Assembly: GCA_028751875.1 (NCBI GenBank)
Contig: CM054140.1
Location: forward strand, 15,298,678 to 15,362,677
Direction of reading: 5' to 3'
From: Rapana venosa
Lineage: Eukaryota; Mollusca; Gastropoda; Neogastropoda; Muricidae
Length of the DNA stretch: 64,000 bases
The position numbers and the translations under genes are program-made. Below the pieces are notes generated by a model. It worked only from the letters and a program-made list of their open reading frames with translations. It had not been told where the DNA came from and made no database searches. Numbering within the stretch: position 1 is the stretch's first letter; the number at the start of each line of letters is the position of its first letter. Positions 23,971 to 52,059 of this stretch are shown here, piece by piece.

Positions 23971-24283
23971 TGTTTGATGGGGAGAAAATTTGTATGAGCA
24001 AAACATTTCAAATGGGTTTTCTGCTGGTGTATAAATATTTTAGGAATGTAACGTTAACGAGTTAGAAATGTCTTTTTAAAGTTTAGATATCCTCTATAAT
24101 TTGTGGATTTTTAAAGTAATCAAATTAAATAATTAATAATTAAATTAATCATTAATAATAATCATATTTTCCCCCGTTTTGTTTCAATTTAATCTCATAA
24201 GTACAGAAAATGTGTGTTGAAAACAATCAGTTAAATATTCTGTTTTGTGTGTTCCCTTTAGAAAATAAAACTCCTGCATACAC

Positions 24284-24830
24284 AGTTCAGTTCAGTTCAT
24301 TTGTCTCCATCATCAATAGGAGCTCCACACAATGCCACCACGGTTCACCATCTTTCTCTTGTCTCTGCTGAGTTCTACAGTCTCCTGTAGCCCTCCTCAC
24401 AGACCACTGATCTCAGTGATGTTGGTAGTGTAGGATGTTGGCCTGCTTCATTTTTTTCTGCCCTCAACCTTACCTTGGAGAACTGTCGTCATCAGATTTG
24501 TCTGTGTGTTTCTGTTTGCATGACCGACATATTTCAGTCTGAGCTTATCAATTTCATCCAACATTTGTCTTTGCACTAAATGAGTTCATCAAGAATGCTT
24601 TCATTTGTTCTTTCATCTGACCATTTTCTGACCATTTGACTCTTAGAAGTCACCCGTAAGAACCACATTTTTGCAGCGTTTATTTTGTCTCTGTCCAGTT
24701 TTCATAGTGTCCAGGCTTCTGACCCATACAGCAATACAGGCCAGATTAGTGTTTTGACAATTCTAATGTTGAGATACTTAGGTTTGCCTATGTCTTTCCA
24801 AATGTGATTTAACCAAATCACCTTTTGCTT
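24284..24830 (-). mobile_element. Decayed RTE-type LINE 3' end
   Basis: The complement reads DKLRLKYVGHANRNTQTNLM, then TTVLQGKVEGRKK, PTSYTTNITEISGL and ELSRDKRKMV with several stops, the C-terminal signature of RTE-like enzymes. It ends in a (TGAAC)n tail at about 24284-24300. It belongs to a different subfamily from the copy at 54010. Confidence 0.7.
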
Positions 24831-25765
24831 GGCCACACAACACTAATAGATGAAAAAATACCTCAAGAATTAGTTTCATGCTGAGAAAAGGAGGGGGGGG
24901 GGGGAAACAAACCCACCTGGCTTAAGACATGAATCTGAACATTTTCTGTTCACTATGAAACAGTATTATTAGATTGGTTTGGATGCTTTCTTGTCTCAGT
25001 GTATGCTTTAGTTTCATTAGATTAACATTTTTATGAGTTTTTGATTGCGAGAGATTCTGAATATGTTTTTTATAATAGATTAGGTGTGTGTGATGGTAAG
25101 ATTCAGTATTTCCAAACGTAGCCAAACGGCAGTTAAGTGTTTAAATGGACAGTTTTCTTATGCAGTCAATTCAAAGCATACGAAAATGTCAGTAGTGTTG
25201 ACACCAAGCATTTAGTACTGCTGTGTTGATTTTTCAAATATTTGTTTTGTGTTATTTTGTATTTTCCTCAGTTTTGAGATACGTGGATCAGTACAGTCTC
25301 TTCTCTGTATCACTCCAAATGTGTGCAAGACTCAGAATGTACATGTGTCTTTGCCTTCTTGATAATGACTATAATATACTTATGATAACAAATATTTGCG
25401 CAGCACATTCCTAAATCTCAAAGTGCTTTACAAGTGCAGAGTACATAAAATCATTTCACTCATATTTCTATGTCCACACACTGCAAGCATTGACATGTAC
25501 TCAGTAAAATAGTGCACGTTTATTTATTTAACTGATGTACTATTTCAGTGTTCAGTTGCATTTATTCCTGTGATCTTTTTAGGGATATGGATGATTATAC
25601 AAAGTAATAAGAAACAAAAACATCATAATGGATTAGTTAAAATTGCCATCCAACATTTCCTCATAGAAGGTCAACACACTGTTGTAAAACAAAACAAAAC
25701 AAAACAGCAAAAAGCCACATGCACACAAAATCTACAGGTAATTCAGTTTTTGAGTTACTGAAGGG

Positions 25766-26180
25766 GGGTTCAGGATAGCCTGTTGGTTAGAGTGTTGCGC
25801 TTGTGGTTTGATGACCGGGGATCGATCCCAGGTTTCAGCTACCACTGAGACACCCGTTCAAGGGGATTTTTCCCTTAAGAGTTAACATCAGTGCTGACTC
25901 CACTGCCCCGAAAGTCCTGCAGATGAGACTATAAACCGAGTCCTGGCAACATCTTGCGCACACCTTAAAACCCATTCCACCTTTCGGAAGAGTAAGCCAT
26001 TATGTGCTGGTGGGAACTGATGACAAAATTTTAAAAATGCATGCACACTGGTGTTGTGTTTAGAATTCATCCCAGAAGTGGGAATGCGGCTACCACAATG
26101 GTGGGCAAAAACAGTTACAAACGCAAAATCTCACCATTGTGGAACTTTGGAGCTCTATCCAAGGTACAGAAAAAACCCCC
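25766..26180 (+). mobile_element. SINE core family, full length, B-type tail
   Basis: The A box GGATAGCCTGTTGGTTAGAG and B box GGGGATCGATCCC are both clear. The core (GATGAGACTATAAACCGAG) and the whole B tail (GAATGCGGCTACCACAATGG) follow. Confidence 0.8.
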
Positions 26181-26977
26181 ACCCAAGCTGAATTACATAT
26201 GATATATATACGCTCACATGTCTCCTCCAGTACAGCACACCCACACACTCTATCTCTCTCTCTTGCACACATCTAGGACTGCACTGGTTCATTTTATATT
26301 CCAGTCCCCATGACTCTGCTACCATTATGAACCACATGCATCAGTTCAGTATATGAAAGGAGCGTATGAATGTATACACACATGCAACGCATTTGTATGA
26401 AGGATCACTTTTATCTTTATGTGATTTGGGGGGGGGGTTGCTTTTTTTCCTTAAAAAATTTTTTTTTTTTAGGCCTGAGAGTCTGCAAGAGAGGTAACAG
26501 TGAAATAGGAATAGCAATCAGATAGGTGAAAAATCAGGATTATGATGGTCAGTAATGTCTTTTAAGTTCTCCATTTTCATGATGAGCTTTCTTGGTAAGA
26601 CTGGGCATATCTGAAGAAACTGTCGGTCAGGATCTTGCCAACAAACTTTGGATTTCGGAATACAGTTGTGACTATTTAAAAAACAATTTTACTTGTGTCA
26701 ATTGTGAGTGTGTGTGTGTGTGTGTGTCTATGCGAGTGTGTTGTGATTGTGTGCTTGAAATAAAGTTGTGATTGTATTTTTTTAAGAGCAGTGTATGTGT
26801 GTGTGTATGTGTGTCCTTTGTATTTTTTAATATTTTTAAAAATATCATTTCCTCTTGAAATGTAAGGATGAGTTTCTTATGTAGAGTTAGAAGTTAACTG
26901 TTCTTGATGAGTGTCGTTCTTATTTCTCAAAGACTTCTTATGAAAGAGACAATCTTGTTTTGCTTTTGAAAGTGTTC

Positions 26978-27011
<34 letters not shown>

Positions 27012-27889
27012 TGTGTGTGTGTACACACACATATGTGGCATGTGCTCATGCATGTGTGTTTACATTATGCACAGGAGTATCAGTTTTCTACATTATTGTA
27101 TCAGCACTTAGGGCTCTTCCAAGATAAGTGTGCTGTAAGATTTCATTGCTATCATTGGTGTTTGGCAGTGTCATGGGTAAAAAGTGTAAAAGTACATGTG
27201 TTCCCCTATCCTGAATGTGTTTTATGTAGAAATTGGTTTAGCAGAAACACTGCATTGTACTGCTGTGTCTTTTTCTTTTTTACACTGGTTATTTGAATTT
27301 ATGTATGCATTTATTTTGATTCGGTCACAGGTATTTTGCAATGAAAACGAATCATCTTGAAGACATAAAGTGAACTTTTTTGGCTAACAAAAATGATAAA
27401 CGGCTTAAAAAAAAAAAAAAAAAAGAGCAATGGTCTACTTTTTGGTGTTTCAGTATTGTTAGTGCTCTTACACATGAAAGGTCTTGATTGATGTCCCACC
27501 CCTTTTTAGTCTGTTACAACAAATGCTGCTTTACATTTGATTTTACATAACAGCTGACCCCCTGCTATCACTGTATTCACATCAGCCCGGTATATGTGTT
27601 AACTGCCAATTTGCTAAAGATCACATTGTTGTTTGATCTGCATAAATACCAAGCAGGTTAAGAAATTAGTGACAACAATATGAAAATTGTGCCAGTAATA
27701 TTTAATAGCAAGTTTTTTTAATGATCAACTTCATTCAACCTCATGAAAAGATTGTGTAAATCAGTCTTTAGCAAGATGCGCAAATCTGTTTTTAACATGT
27801 TTTGCGCTCTCTCTCTCTCTTTAAAATATTTGTTATCGCATCATCAGTAGATTAGGTGTTGAGGGAGAGATATGGGCTCTTCAAAGTTC

Positions 27890-28112
27890 TGGACTTGCCC
27901 ATGATAATACACTGCCTGAAACCTTCAGAGCATTGCCTCACTGACTGCTCAAGGAGTTGGTTAAGGGAGAAGTCAAACAGAACAGATGTTGAGGGAAAGG
28001 TTTCCCCAGGTAGACTTGCCCCCACCACACAACCTGAACACTTGACAGCAGAGCAAGAATGACTCCTGAAGGAGTTTATTAAGGGAGAGAAGTCAAGTCA
28101 GGCAGAGTAGGG
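27890..28112. repeat. Imperfect ~120-bp tandem duplication
   Basis: ACTTGCCC... then CTCAAGGAGTTGGTTAAGGG at 27890-27985 matches ACTTGCCC... then CTGAAGGAGTTTATTAAGGG at 28012-28106. Confidence 0.6.
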
Positions 28113-29696
28113 ACACTAAGCTGAACTGACGATAAGAAATGAAAGTGGAGGATTGCCTGCCAATGAAAATATCAGATACATCTTTTCCACCCGAGCACTG
28201 CTGTCATTCTCTCCAGCTGTCACTCCATGGTGAAGACTTTAGAACTTGGTTGATTAATTCTTTGGTACATAGAGATAAGAACATTGTCACAGCAAGAGTA
28301 AGAGTTCAGCATAGAATTGTATTTTCAATAATATTTTTAAAATCACAACTATGCTAAAGAATGTAGTTGTATACATAGACTCACTGTTACATGTGTGTGC
28401 ATGCTGGCTCATCCTCCCCCTTACGCACACATGCGTGCACACCACACACACACAAAAGAGTTGATAGCTTGAGAAAGCCCGCATGACTGAAGGAAAGATT
28501 TTTTTCTGATTGACAAGTTGGCCAATGTGTGTGGAAGCTGAGCCTGTAGTGATTTTCATTGTGTTCTAGCTCCCTGTGGTGGTTGCCACAGAAACACGAT
28601 ACCTTTGTTGTCAACACAAACTGCTAAGTAATTTATTTATGTTTGCTATTAAAAGTTATATCTGCAGTAATAGTGTTTATGTGGAAGGAATGACTGACCC
28701 TGGAACCAATGGCTTTAAGATTCTGATATATATATATATAAGAGAGAGAGAGTATCAGAATTCAGCAGAACCTCAACTGTGATGGCACTGGCATTTAACA
28801 ATGTATTTATTCTTTCTTCTTAGAGCTAGCGATTGAACGTTTAGCAGCTTGATTGATGATACTTGATACTGTGTGTATGAGAGAATGAGCATGTTAAGAA
28901 TGATCTGTTAAAACTATGTGTGCTCCTGCAATGCTGACAGAATTATAGGTTAGATCACTGTGTTTTGGATCAGTTTTTACCCCGTGAGATGAAATGTATG
29001 TCTGCACATGCAGGCTTTTCATTTCTGTGAACTGCCTTGATCTAAGCATGTAAAATCAAAACAAACCTTTCTACCAATATTTGGGAGGGGTGAGTTGGAT
29101 TTTTGTGCATAGGGACATTTGGTTCATACCATCCATATTTCATCTTCACGAAACTCGAGGTTTTAGAAAAAGGAAAGTGAAAATGATATTGGTGACTGAA
29201 ATTGTTGAAAAAAAAGAGGGAAAAACTCTTTACTACCCAACAACAAGCTTGACAGATCCTGTGGTTGCTGAACCAGAAAAGGCCTTTCATTTGTTTATGG
29301 CCCTGTACTGGTTTATGAAGGAAACAACACACTAGCTTTAAAAAAAAAAAAGGCACCAGTCAGTTTTGAACTATTCTTTACATCATGGTTAGGATGGATG
29401 TGTGTAAGAGTCTAGTCTGTGTGTTCAAAGCCTTAATTAATTAAAGAAAAAAAAAAGATAACCAAGACGCTAACCTCTGATAAACTGTAGACAGTTTTAT
29501 CTTCCATTGTTCTCTGTTGCGGTGTATGAACCATGCTCTGCTAAAATCTGATCATATCATTTTGTCTGGGTGATGTAACAAATACTAACAAGTTGTGTTT
29601 TATTTTTTCAAAGTTTGTGATACCGGTTATGAGGATAGTAATTCCCCAGTACATTTTTCCCCCTCTCAAATCCAGATCTCTTTCATGTGAAGAGAG

Positions 29697-29810
29697 ATGA
29701 AGGTTGACATTGCCCAACTTGGTGGAGTCTGTTACGAAATCGGCCACCGAAATTACGAGGTGGAGGTTTCTCACCGCTACACAGTAATCCAGAGAATTGA
29801 TGTCTCTGAT
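29697..29810 (+). other. Exon-like segment with start codon, unassigned
   Basis: ATG at 29697 opens 38 codons (MKVDIAQLGGVCYEIGHRNY, then SHRYTVIQRIDVSD) up to GAT|GTATGT. The codons look non-random, and an in-frame TGA just upstream supports this ATG. No family was recognised, and it could be chance or part of an old repeat. Confidence 0.22.
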
Positions 29811-30030
29811 GTATGTGCCATTCAAGTTCTTTTCCAAATGTTTTCATCGCATCAGTTCTTGATCATATCCATGTCACAAAGATTTGCAAGAATCAGTGTT
29901 TTTTTCCCATTACTTTGCTTTGGATTAAAAAAAAAAAAAGAAAGTATGTGAATACATTTGTACTTTGTGATTCGAAATAAAACCATTATTTTGATAACTT
30001 GACTGTCAAGCGCTTATTTTATATTATGTA

Positions 30031-30495
30031 ATGAGAGAGAGAGAATTCTGATGTGTCTTGTCAACTTTGTTTTGTACAGTAATGAGAGAGAGAGAGAATT
30101 CTGATGTGTCTTGTCAACTTTGTTTTGTACAGTAATGAGAGAGAGAGAGAATTCTGATGTGTCTTGTCAACTTTGTTTTGTACAGTAATGAGAGAGAGAG
30201 AGAATTCTGATGTGTCTTGTCAACTTTGTTTTGTACATAATTGAAAGAGGAGCTATGTGGTTTGTGACATGAGAGAGAGAGAGAATTCGAAAGTTGAACT
30301 TGTTTACATAAGAAAAGGCCATTTGATGCTCTTGAATTTTTTTGTACCCTAATGAAAAGAGAGATCTGAGTGCCTGTCAACTGTTTTGCTACAGAAAGAA
30401 GAGAGAGAAAAAATAGGTCTTTCCCTTTTGGTTTTCCCACTGGTAATAGATGTAAGAAGTATTCGATGTGTCATGTCAACATAGTTTTGTAACTC
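30031..30495. repeat. ~53-bp tandem array with decay gradient
   Basis: Four near-identical units (30031, 30080, 30134, 30187) contain GAGAGAGAATTCTGATGTGT, then CTTGTCAACTTTGTTTTGTA. Three more degraded units follow up to about 30495. Confidence 0.9.
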
Positions 30496-30734
30496 CCTCT
30501 AAAGGGGCTGGGGGGGGAGGAGAGATTGCAACTCAAAATTTATCACATAAAACCTTGGCCATACTGAAGAGGGGCCCAAAAAAAGTTTTTCACTGCTGTC
30601 AATGAACGAGCACAAAAAAGAAAAAAAGACCGTGAAACCCCTGGCACACAAAAATTAATTTTGAAAAGTTTTCAGTTCATTTCTAACCATCCTGAGTTTG
30701 AGTGCTGCCACTAAATATTGGGGAGGGGGGAGGA

Positions 30735-30802
30735 AGGATTGCATACGTCAAAATCTCACCATTGGCAAACCTCGGAGCTCTAGCTGAAGAGCGAAAAAAA
30801 AA
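30735..30802 (+). mobile_element. SINE core family, B-type tail fragment
   Basis: CAAAATCTCACCATTGGCAA, then ACCTCGGAGCTCTAGCTGAA and an A run. Confidence 0.55.
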
Positions 30803-31734
30803 AAGTTTTTCAGCTGGTGTAGGGGAATGAACCAATCAACTAAAAAAGTAAAAACAAAACGGAAAACCCCCGCCAAAACAAACAAAAATCTAAGACTTTT
30901 GAAATTTTCATTTTTTAATTTCATCTGGTTTCTACAGCCCCACAATCACACAATCATCATCAAGAGAATACAAGAGCTGTCACCCCTTTCAATCACAAAA
31001 CTTGCATAAACATCAACTTCAAAATCAACAAGTGTTAATTCCCTTAAATATAAAACAACTTGAAAGAATAACACATGCACACACACACTTACATGCACAC
31101 ACACAGTTATTGAAAGTAACAAAAAAAGAAAGAAAAAAAAACTTTAACAAAAAATTACACATAAAATGCCACATAGGCAAACGACAACTGCAGAAGGAAC
31201 ATCCTGTGCCCATCCCATCCCAGTGTTTACAATTTCACTACCTGGTCACGAGAACAAACCATGTAAAACAGGCAAAATGTCATATAATGCATTATGATGA
31301 AGAGAAAAATGTCCGATTTGCTTGAAAAAAGGCTGAAGGCTGCACTGGAAAAGCAGAAAATAAGAGAGAGAATGAGAGAGAGAGAGAGAGAGAGAGAGGA
31401 CAGTAAGATGAGGAAAACAGTTCTCAACAAAGAAAGTAATAGAGAAAAGTTTTAGTACAACATGTCCAGGTGGGGATACTACTTGTACTGAAAAAGTACT
31501 GCATCTCAATGGGAATGACCACTGAAACATTGCAAAAGAATAGTTACTTTTTAATCAAAGGAAGTTGTTCTACTAGGATCAAATATTTCAAAAAAACCTT
31601 AAAAGATTTCTTTTCAGATGTTTTAATCAAATGGATTTATGTGTCACTTCAGGATCAAATATTTTTATACAAACCTAAAAGATCAAATGAAAACAAATCA
31701 AATGAAGAACATATGAGAATGTAGCAAAGTTGAT

Positions 31735-32012
31735 GATCTGAAGTCTGTAGCTGTAGCAATAGACTCGCTGTTTGGGCACGTCAACGGAGAGCAGACCACC
31801 GCATCATAAAAAGAGCAATGAACTTGTAGTGGATGAAAGGGACCAAAGGGAAGACCTAGCAAAACCTGGGCTGCCTATATTGCAGATGATCTTAGAGAAA
31901 GGGGCATAAATAAGGAGGAAGCTCAAAACAGAGAGAGATGGAGAAGGCTCATCAATGACAAACCTCCCCTGGGAGAAACATGACAAAAAAGGAAGAAGAA
32001 GAAGAAACCTAA
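31735..32012 (+). mobile_element. LINE 3' end with (AAG)n tail, copy 1
   Basis: It reads WARQRRADHRIIKRAMN, a stop, then GRPSKTWAAYIADDLRERGI, NKEEAQNRERWRRLIND and PPLGET before a stop, and ends GACAAAAAAGGAAGAAGAAG. This is the C-terminus of a non-LTR element polymerase. It is immediately downstream of the MRPL55 stop, antisense to that gene. Confidence 0.65.
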
Positions 32013-32065
32013 AAGCTTAGAATTACTCCTGAACAAGTCCTTCAAAGTTCAATCTTACACACACA

Positions 32066-32103
<38 letters not shown>

Positions 32104-32161
32104 CTTGTTGTATACACTGAAACATCACTAACTAATTATCAAACCTACATTTCAAGAGCAT

Positions 32162-32308
32162 TCACTTTTTCCATAAGTGACTGTAGTCGGAAGCATCAAA
32201 AGAGTCATCCTCCAGATCATCTTCAATCACCAGTTTCTGCTTGGGTTTACGTCGCTGTAGCCTCAGCTTCCGCTCGGCTTCAGAGAGTAAGGACAGATCT
32301 TCAGGCAT
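32162..32308 (-). CDS. MRPL55: MRPL55 coding exon 3 (C-terminal half)
   Basis: The acceptor TTCTTGTTGCAG is followed by ATG CCT GAA GAT, in phase 0 with exon 2. A charged helix (SEAERKLRLQRRKPKQK) is followed by an acidic segment (EDDLEDDSFD) and the stop TGA at 32164-32162. Confidence 0.9.
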   Translation of the reverse strand: MPEDLSLLSEAERKLRLQRRKPKQKLVIEDDLEDDSFDASDYSHLWKK

Positions 32309-35300
32309 CTGCAACAAGAACAGGGAACACTGGGGGTGTGAATCAGGGGGCTATATGCAGCTTCTTCTTAGTCTGGCTATGCTGAATAATACTCACAGCT
32401 GTTGATTTTACATTCAACTTTCAATAAATCTCAGTAAGTTGACAGCTCTGGTTTGGCTTCTGTAGTCAGCAGAGTATATGAGCAAAAGCATGATTGGTTG
32501 ATTGACTGAGAAAGGGGACTTAAATATTATCATGAAGAGGAAAGGCTGGGGACCATATTCAGATAACAAATAAGAGAGTTAATTTTAAATATTTTTCAAA
32601 AGCACACACTTCAATAATGCTCAAAAGTCAACTTTTAACTGCTAAATATCGATAAAGTCCAGAACTTTTGCACCTTCAGAAGAAAAAAAACTAAGTTCTA
32701 AATCTAATTGACACCCCAAGAACCACATCCACTTCATGAAAAAGCTAGGCCCAAAAACAAATATAAAACAAAAACAAAAACACAGAAAGTTCTCAGAGGC
32801 AAAAATATTAAATTAAAAAACAAAAAAACACCTCAGCATTGAAATATCACTCTCCTGGAACACAGCAAGACCAGAAAACCCCCAAGCTGTGATAACAGTT
32901 AAGGCACAGCCAATCACAACAATATCACAATAGAGTTTACTTCAGTACACAGCACAATACTTGACAATGTAAAGCAAATACAGTACACAGCACAATACGT
33001 GACAATATAAAGCAAATATCAATAGATGAAGCTGAGGCTAAAGCATACTGATAGTAAGTAACACACGAAGCCACACTGCAAATAATTATACCTTGATTAT
33101 TTTCCTTGGGTTTGTGTATCGCATGGAAATAGACGATCCATCAGGCAATGTCACCAGTGTGGGATACACTCGAAGAAAGTCGACACGGTTCTCACGACGT
33201 GTCGTGCTCTTGGTGGATCTGTTCCTCTGCGGACAGGACGCCAGTGACAACCAGCAACTTCGGCACAGGCCTCCTCCACTTGCCCATCTGTTTCAGGAAT
33301 GAACAAACGTTCTATTTAAAAAGCAGGTTCCCAAGATAAAAGCATTAGAAGAAATAAAAAGAATTTTTTAAAGCACTGAATCTTGTAAAGCAAACAAATC
33401 AAAGTGCTTGCATTCACAATATTCACACGCATGCAACAGTTCACAAAACACCCATGGTAATTTCAGTAGCTGCTTTTTTCTTTCCCTTTCACTTAAACTT
33501 CAAGGTTTGGAATCCTTGCAGGTTTTTAAGGATGCGTTAACTCAGGCTGTGCTGAACACTGTTCAATTATGCATACTCTGTAGAACAGCTAGAGCTGCAG
33601 CTACCTGTGATAAAGGATTGAGTACCGTACCGATTTACAAGCTACTGACCTCACCAGGAATACCCTCACTAGAAGAGTAGGCCAATGTGTGCCGGTGGGA
33701 ACAGATGACAAAATTGACAAAACTGCATACACACAGGGACTGGATGAAAAAAAAGCACATGCATGCTTATTCCATTATCCTCAAAATAAGAGAACAAATG
33801 AAAGAATAAATAAATAAAATAAATAAAAATAGAAGATGATAAACTCATGCTTGAATAAACTGGAGGTGAATTTCAACACATGTACAGCTGTCCATACACT
33901 GTTGTTAGATGAAGCAGGAAAAGTTTTTCGTACATATTTTATTTTCAGTTTAAAAAAAAAATGCTAATTCAATATCTATTAATAAACACACAAAGAATAT
34001 AAAAACTTACAGACTTCATCTTCACTGAAAATATTTCACAGTTCTAATCTTGATTTGACTCCTAGAACAGTTACAAATTCAAGCTCATTCAATTCTAAAT
34101 CTTTGCACTTTTAAACTGTAGTTTTGTTGCTGCATATCAGTTTTTGTGTTGATGTAGGAAGAGTAAACATGTATGCACTTTTCAGTCTTTTGCATCAATG
34201 ACTTTCAGTTTCACCATACAAGGCTGTGTCACACTGTGTGTCCTTAGCTTATAACCCCCCCCCTCCCCCCCCCCACCCCCCACCTTCTACAGGCCATACA
34301 TGAAATAAAAACTTGTCAAACTTTTTAGAGAAAATATTTCACCCACAAAGTTGACATCTACTCAGGTATTTAACATCAATTAGGGGTGGTGGTGGTAGTG
34401 GGATAACCTAGTGTTTAGAGCACTGTGCTTGCAATTTGATGGCTCAGGATCGATCCTGGATTCCAGCAACCACTAAGAAATCTGTTCAAGGGAATTTTCC
34501 CCTTGAGTTAAATTAAGTACTCACTGTATTCCTCCGAAAGTTCTTTGGATGAGACATAATGAAGGCCCCATGTGCAAACACACGCAGAACATCTTGTGAA
34601 TGTGTTTAAACCCTTCTGTCTTTCAGAAGAGTGGGACATTTGTGCCAGTAAGAACCGATGACCAAAAAAATGTGTGAAAAAAATGCATGCACACTGGTTT
34701 ATGTTTATAAGTCAGAATGCAGCTACATTAACTAAGGGCTAAATTGTGAGAAAAAAAAGTTGTATATAAAAGCACCTCTAACCAAGGAACAGGAAAACAA
34801 AAAACAATCTAGTAAGAAAATCAATCTAGTTTGGGATATTTGTCTTGTTGTTGTTGTTGTTGTTAGAAATGGTTCATGTCAATGCAGTCCACAGATCTGA
34901 TGATTTGTCTCCTGACTAACATGAGACAAATTTTACTGTTGGTTTTTTCATCAACAAAAATGGGGACCCAATTAAAACTAATCAAAGGTGTTAGGGGGTG
35001 GGGGGTGGAGGAAATAAAAATGGAAGTTCTAGGACACAACGTTGTTGAAGCATAATTATATTATTATATCTTATTATTATCATTATTATTAATGCTCAAC
35101 TAATTTAGCAATTATTAAGCCTGGTGTGAAGTTAATGACGTATGATCGTGACTATGGTTTAAAGTTATCTGTTGTGACGTCCTTAATCACTTTCCATTCA
35201 TATTCGCGCAGGAATGTCACAAGATCTTTTTTCCCTTTTTGAACCCCTCCCCCACCTCCCTTTTTCAGTTTTGGTTGCTCTCACAGCAGTGTCCTTGCTT

Positions 35301-35501
35301 CTTGCAAACAATGATAAAACGAAGCGTACATGTCATATAAAATATAAGTAACTAAAGTGAATAGGCTAATTACTCTTGATACTAAATTCCTGTCATCAGA
35401 TTTTTAGTATTCGGAAAAGAAAAGAAAAAAAAAAGGAGAAAGGGTAGATGGAAATATGCATTTTACCCTTGACGAAACGTAAGTTTCAGAAGACCGGACA
35501 T
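32162..35501 (-). CDS. MRPL55: Mitochondrial large-subunit ribosomal protein bL55m (whole spliced CDS, 3 exons)
   Basis: This is a structural protein of the 39S mitochondrial ribosomal subunit. Joining the complement of 35501-35467, 33287-33092 and 32308-32162 gives 125 codons plus TGA with phase-matched GT/AG junctions; the human protein has 128. Residues 1-30 are basic and hydrophobic without acids, as in a mitochondrial presequence. The diagnostic core is NRVDFLRVYPTLVTLPDGSS and MRYTNPRKIIK, which aligns with my recollection of human [20 protein letters not shown] and IRYREPRRML. MPEDLSLLSEAERKLRLQRR follows, parallel to human [20 protein letters not shown]. The acidic tail ends SHLWKK. 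The gene lies head to head with CTNS. Confidence 0.9.
32943..33018. repeat. 38-bp direct duplication in MRPL55 intron 2
   Basis: CAGTACACAGCACAATACTT, then GACAATGTAAAGCAAATA, occurs twice in tandem with two differences. Confidence 0.92.
33092..33287 (-). CDS. MRPL55: MRPL55 coding exon 2 (conserved bL55m core)
   Basis: The donor is ATCAAG|GTATAA at 33091/33092. I use the acceptor GAAACAG before 33287. A second acceptor (CCTGTCCGCAG, exon from 33236) would also be in frame in phase 0 and would shorten the leader. The core RVYPTLVTLPDGSSISMRYT is encoded here. Confidence 0.85.
33365..33445 (-). mobile_element. CR1/jockey-like LINE tail fragment
   Basis: The + strand reads AAGCACTGAATCTTGTAAAG, then CAAACAAATCAAAGTGCTTGC and CACGCATGCAAC, matching the end of the 3' UTR in the copies at 780 and 9700. 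It lies in MRPL55 intron 1. Confidence 0.5.
33672..33830 (+). mobile_element. SINE core family, A-type tail, in MRPL55 intron 1
   Basis: GAAGAGTAGGCCAATGTGTG, then CACACAGGGACTGGATG and GCTTATTCCATTATCCTC, ending in AATAAATAA repeats. Antisense to MRPL55. Confidence 0.65.
34398..34805 (+). mobile_element. SINE core family, full length but diverged, B-type tail, in MRPL55 intron 1
   Basis: The head GGGATAACCTAGTGTTTAGA and B box CAGGATCGATCCTGG are followed by a degraded core and a tail with AAGTCAGAATGCAGCTACAT. Confidence 0.7.
35467..35501 (-). CDS. MRPL55: MRPL55 coding exon 1 (presequence)
   Basis: It encodes MSGLLKLTFRQ plus two bases and ends AAGG|GTAAAA. It was chosen because the leftover GG joins the A that opens exon 2 to make a glycine codon in the exact frame of the conserved core. 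It is the least certain of the three exons because it is short and the identity rests on phase and presequence character. Confidence 0.7.
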
Positions 35502-35622
35502 GCTTGTTTCGCTGGAGTTAACTCCCTTGCTGAAGAAAATGACTCTTTATACTAGCCTAACGTAGGGAACAATTCTTCTAGGCCTTCTTTTTGTCGTGAC
35601 ATACCGTGTGTTTATGCGTGCG

Positions 35623-35666
<44 letters not shown>

Positions 35667-35905
35667 TGTGTGTTTATGTGTGTGCACACAACGGTGACGG
35701 CACACATGTAGTGGTGTGTGCCAGCTCAATATTCGAGTGGTAATGTAGTCAAAAGATGATTTTCATCACGTGCCAAGGATGGCTCATCATGTGATACATT
35801 AGCAAGAGAGACAACAATCAGGGGTCAGGTGTTTTGTGTTGCCGTGTATGCTACAGATTTAAAATTTTGTTTTTCATTAGATGTTTTTGTATGCTGCCAG
35901 TCAAG
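35502..35905. promoter_or_regulatory. Putative bidirectional promoter between MRPL55 and CTNS
   Basis: Only 404 bp separate the two start codons, so both 5' UTRs and core promoters must share this interval unless there are upstream noncoding exons. It contains a GT microsatellite (about 35626-35665) and two E-box-like sites near CTNS. No clear TATA box was recognised. Confidence 0.6.
35766..35794. promoter_or_regulatory. Paired MiT/TFE-type sites (TCACGTG and TCATGTGA)
   Basis: TCACGTG lies at 35766-35772 and TCATGTGA at 35787-35794, about 110-140 bp before the CTNS start codon. Vertebrate lysosomal genes carry CLEAR elements (GTCACGTGAC) bound by TFEB/TFE3/MITF, and MITF also binds TCATGTGA. 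The core of each is present; the full 10-bp CLEAR palindrome is not. Function is inferred. Confidence 0.45.

Positions 35906-52059
<16,154 letters not shown>

Noticed and set aside
34010..34030. A 14-base micro-exon for MRPL55 (- strand, ATGAAGTCT before GTAAGT)
   Set aside because: The donor is good, but the exon would be only 14 bases and its phase does not fit. The exon at 35501-35467 joins perfectly without it.
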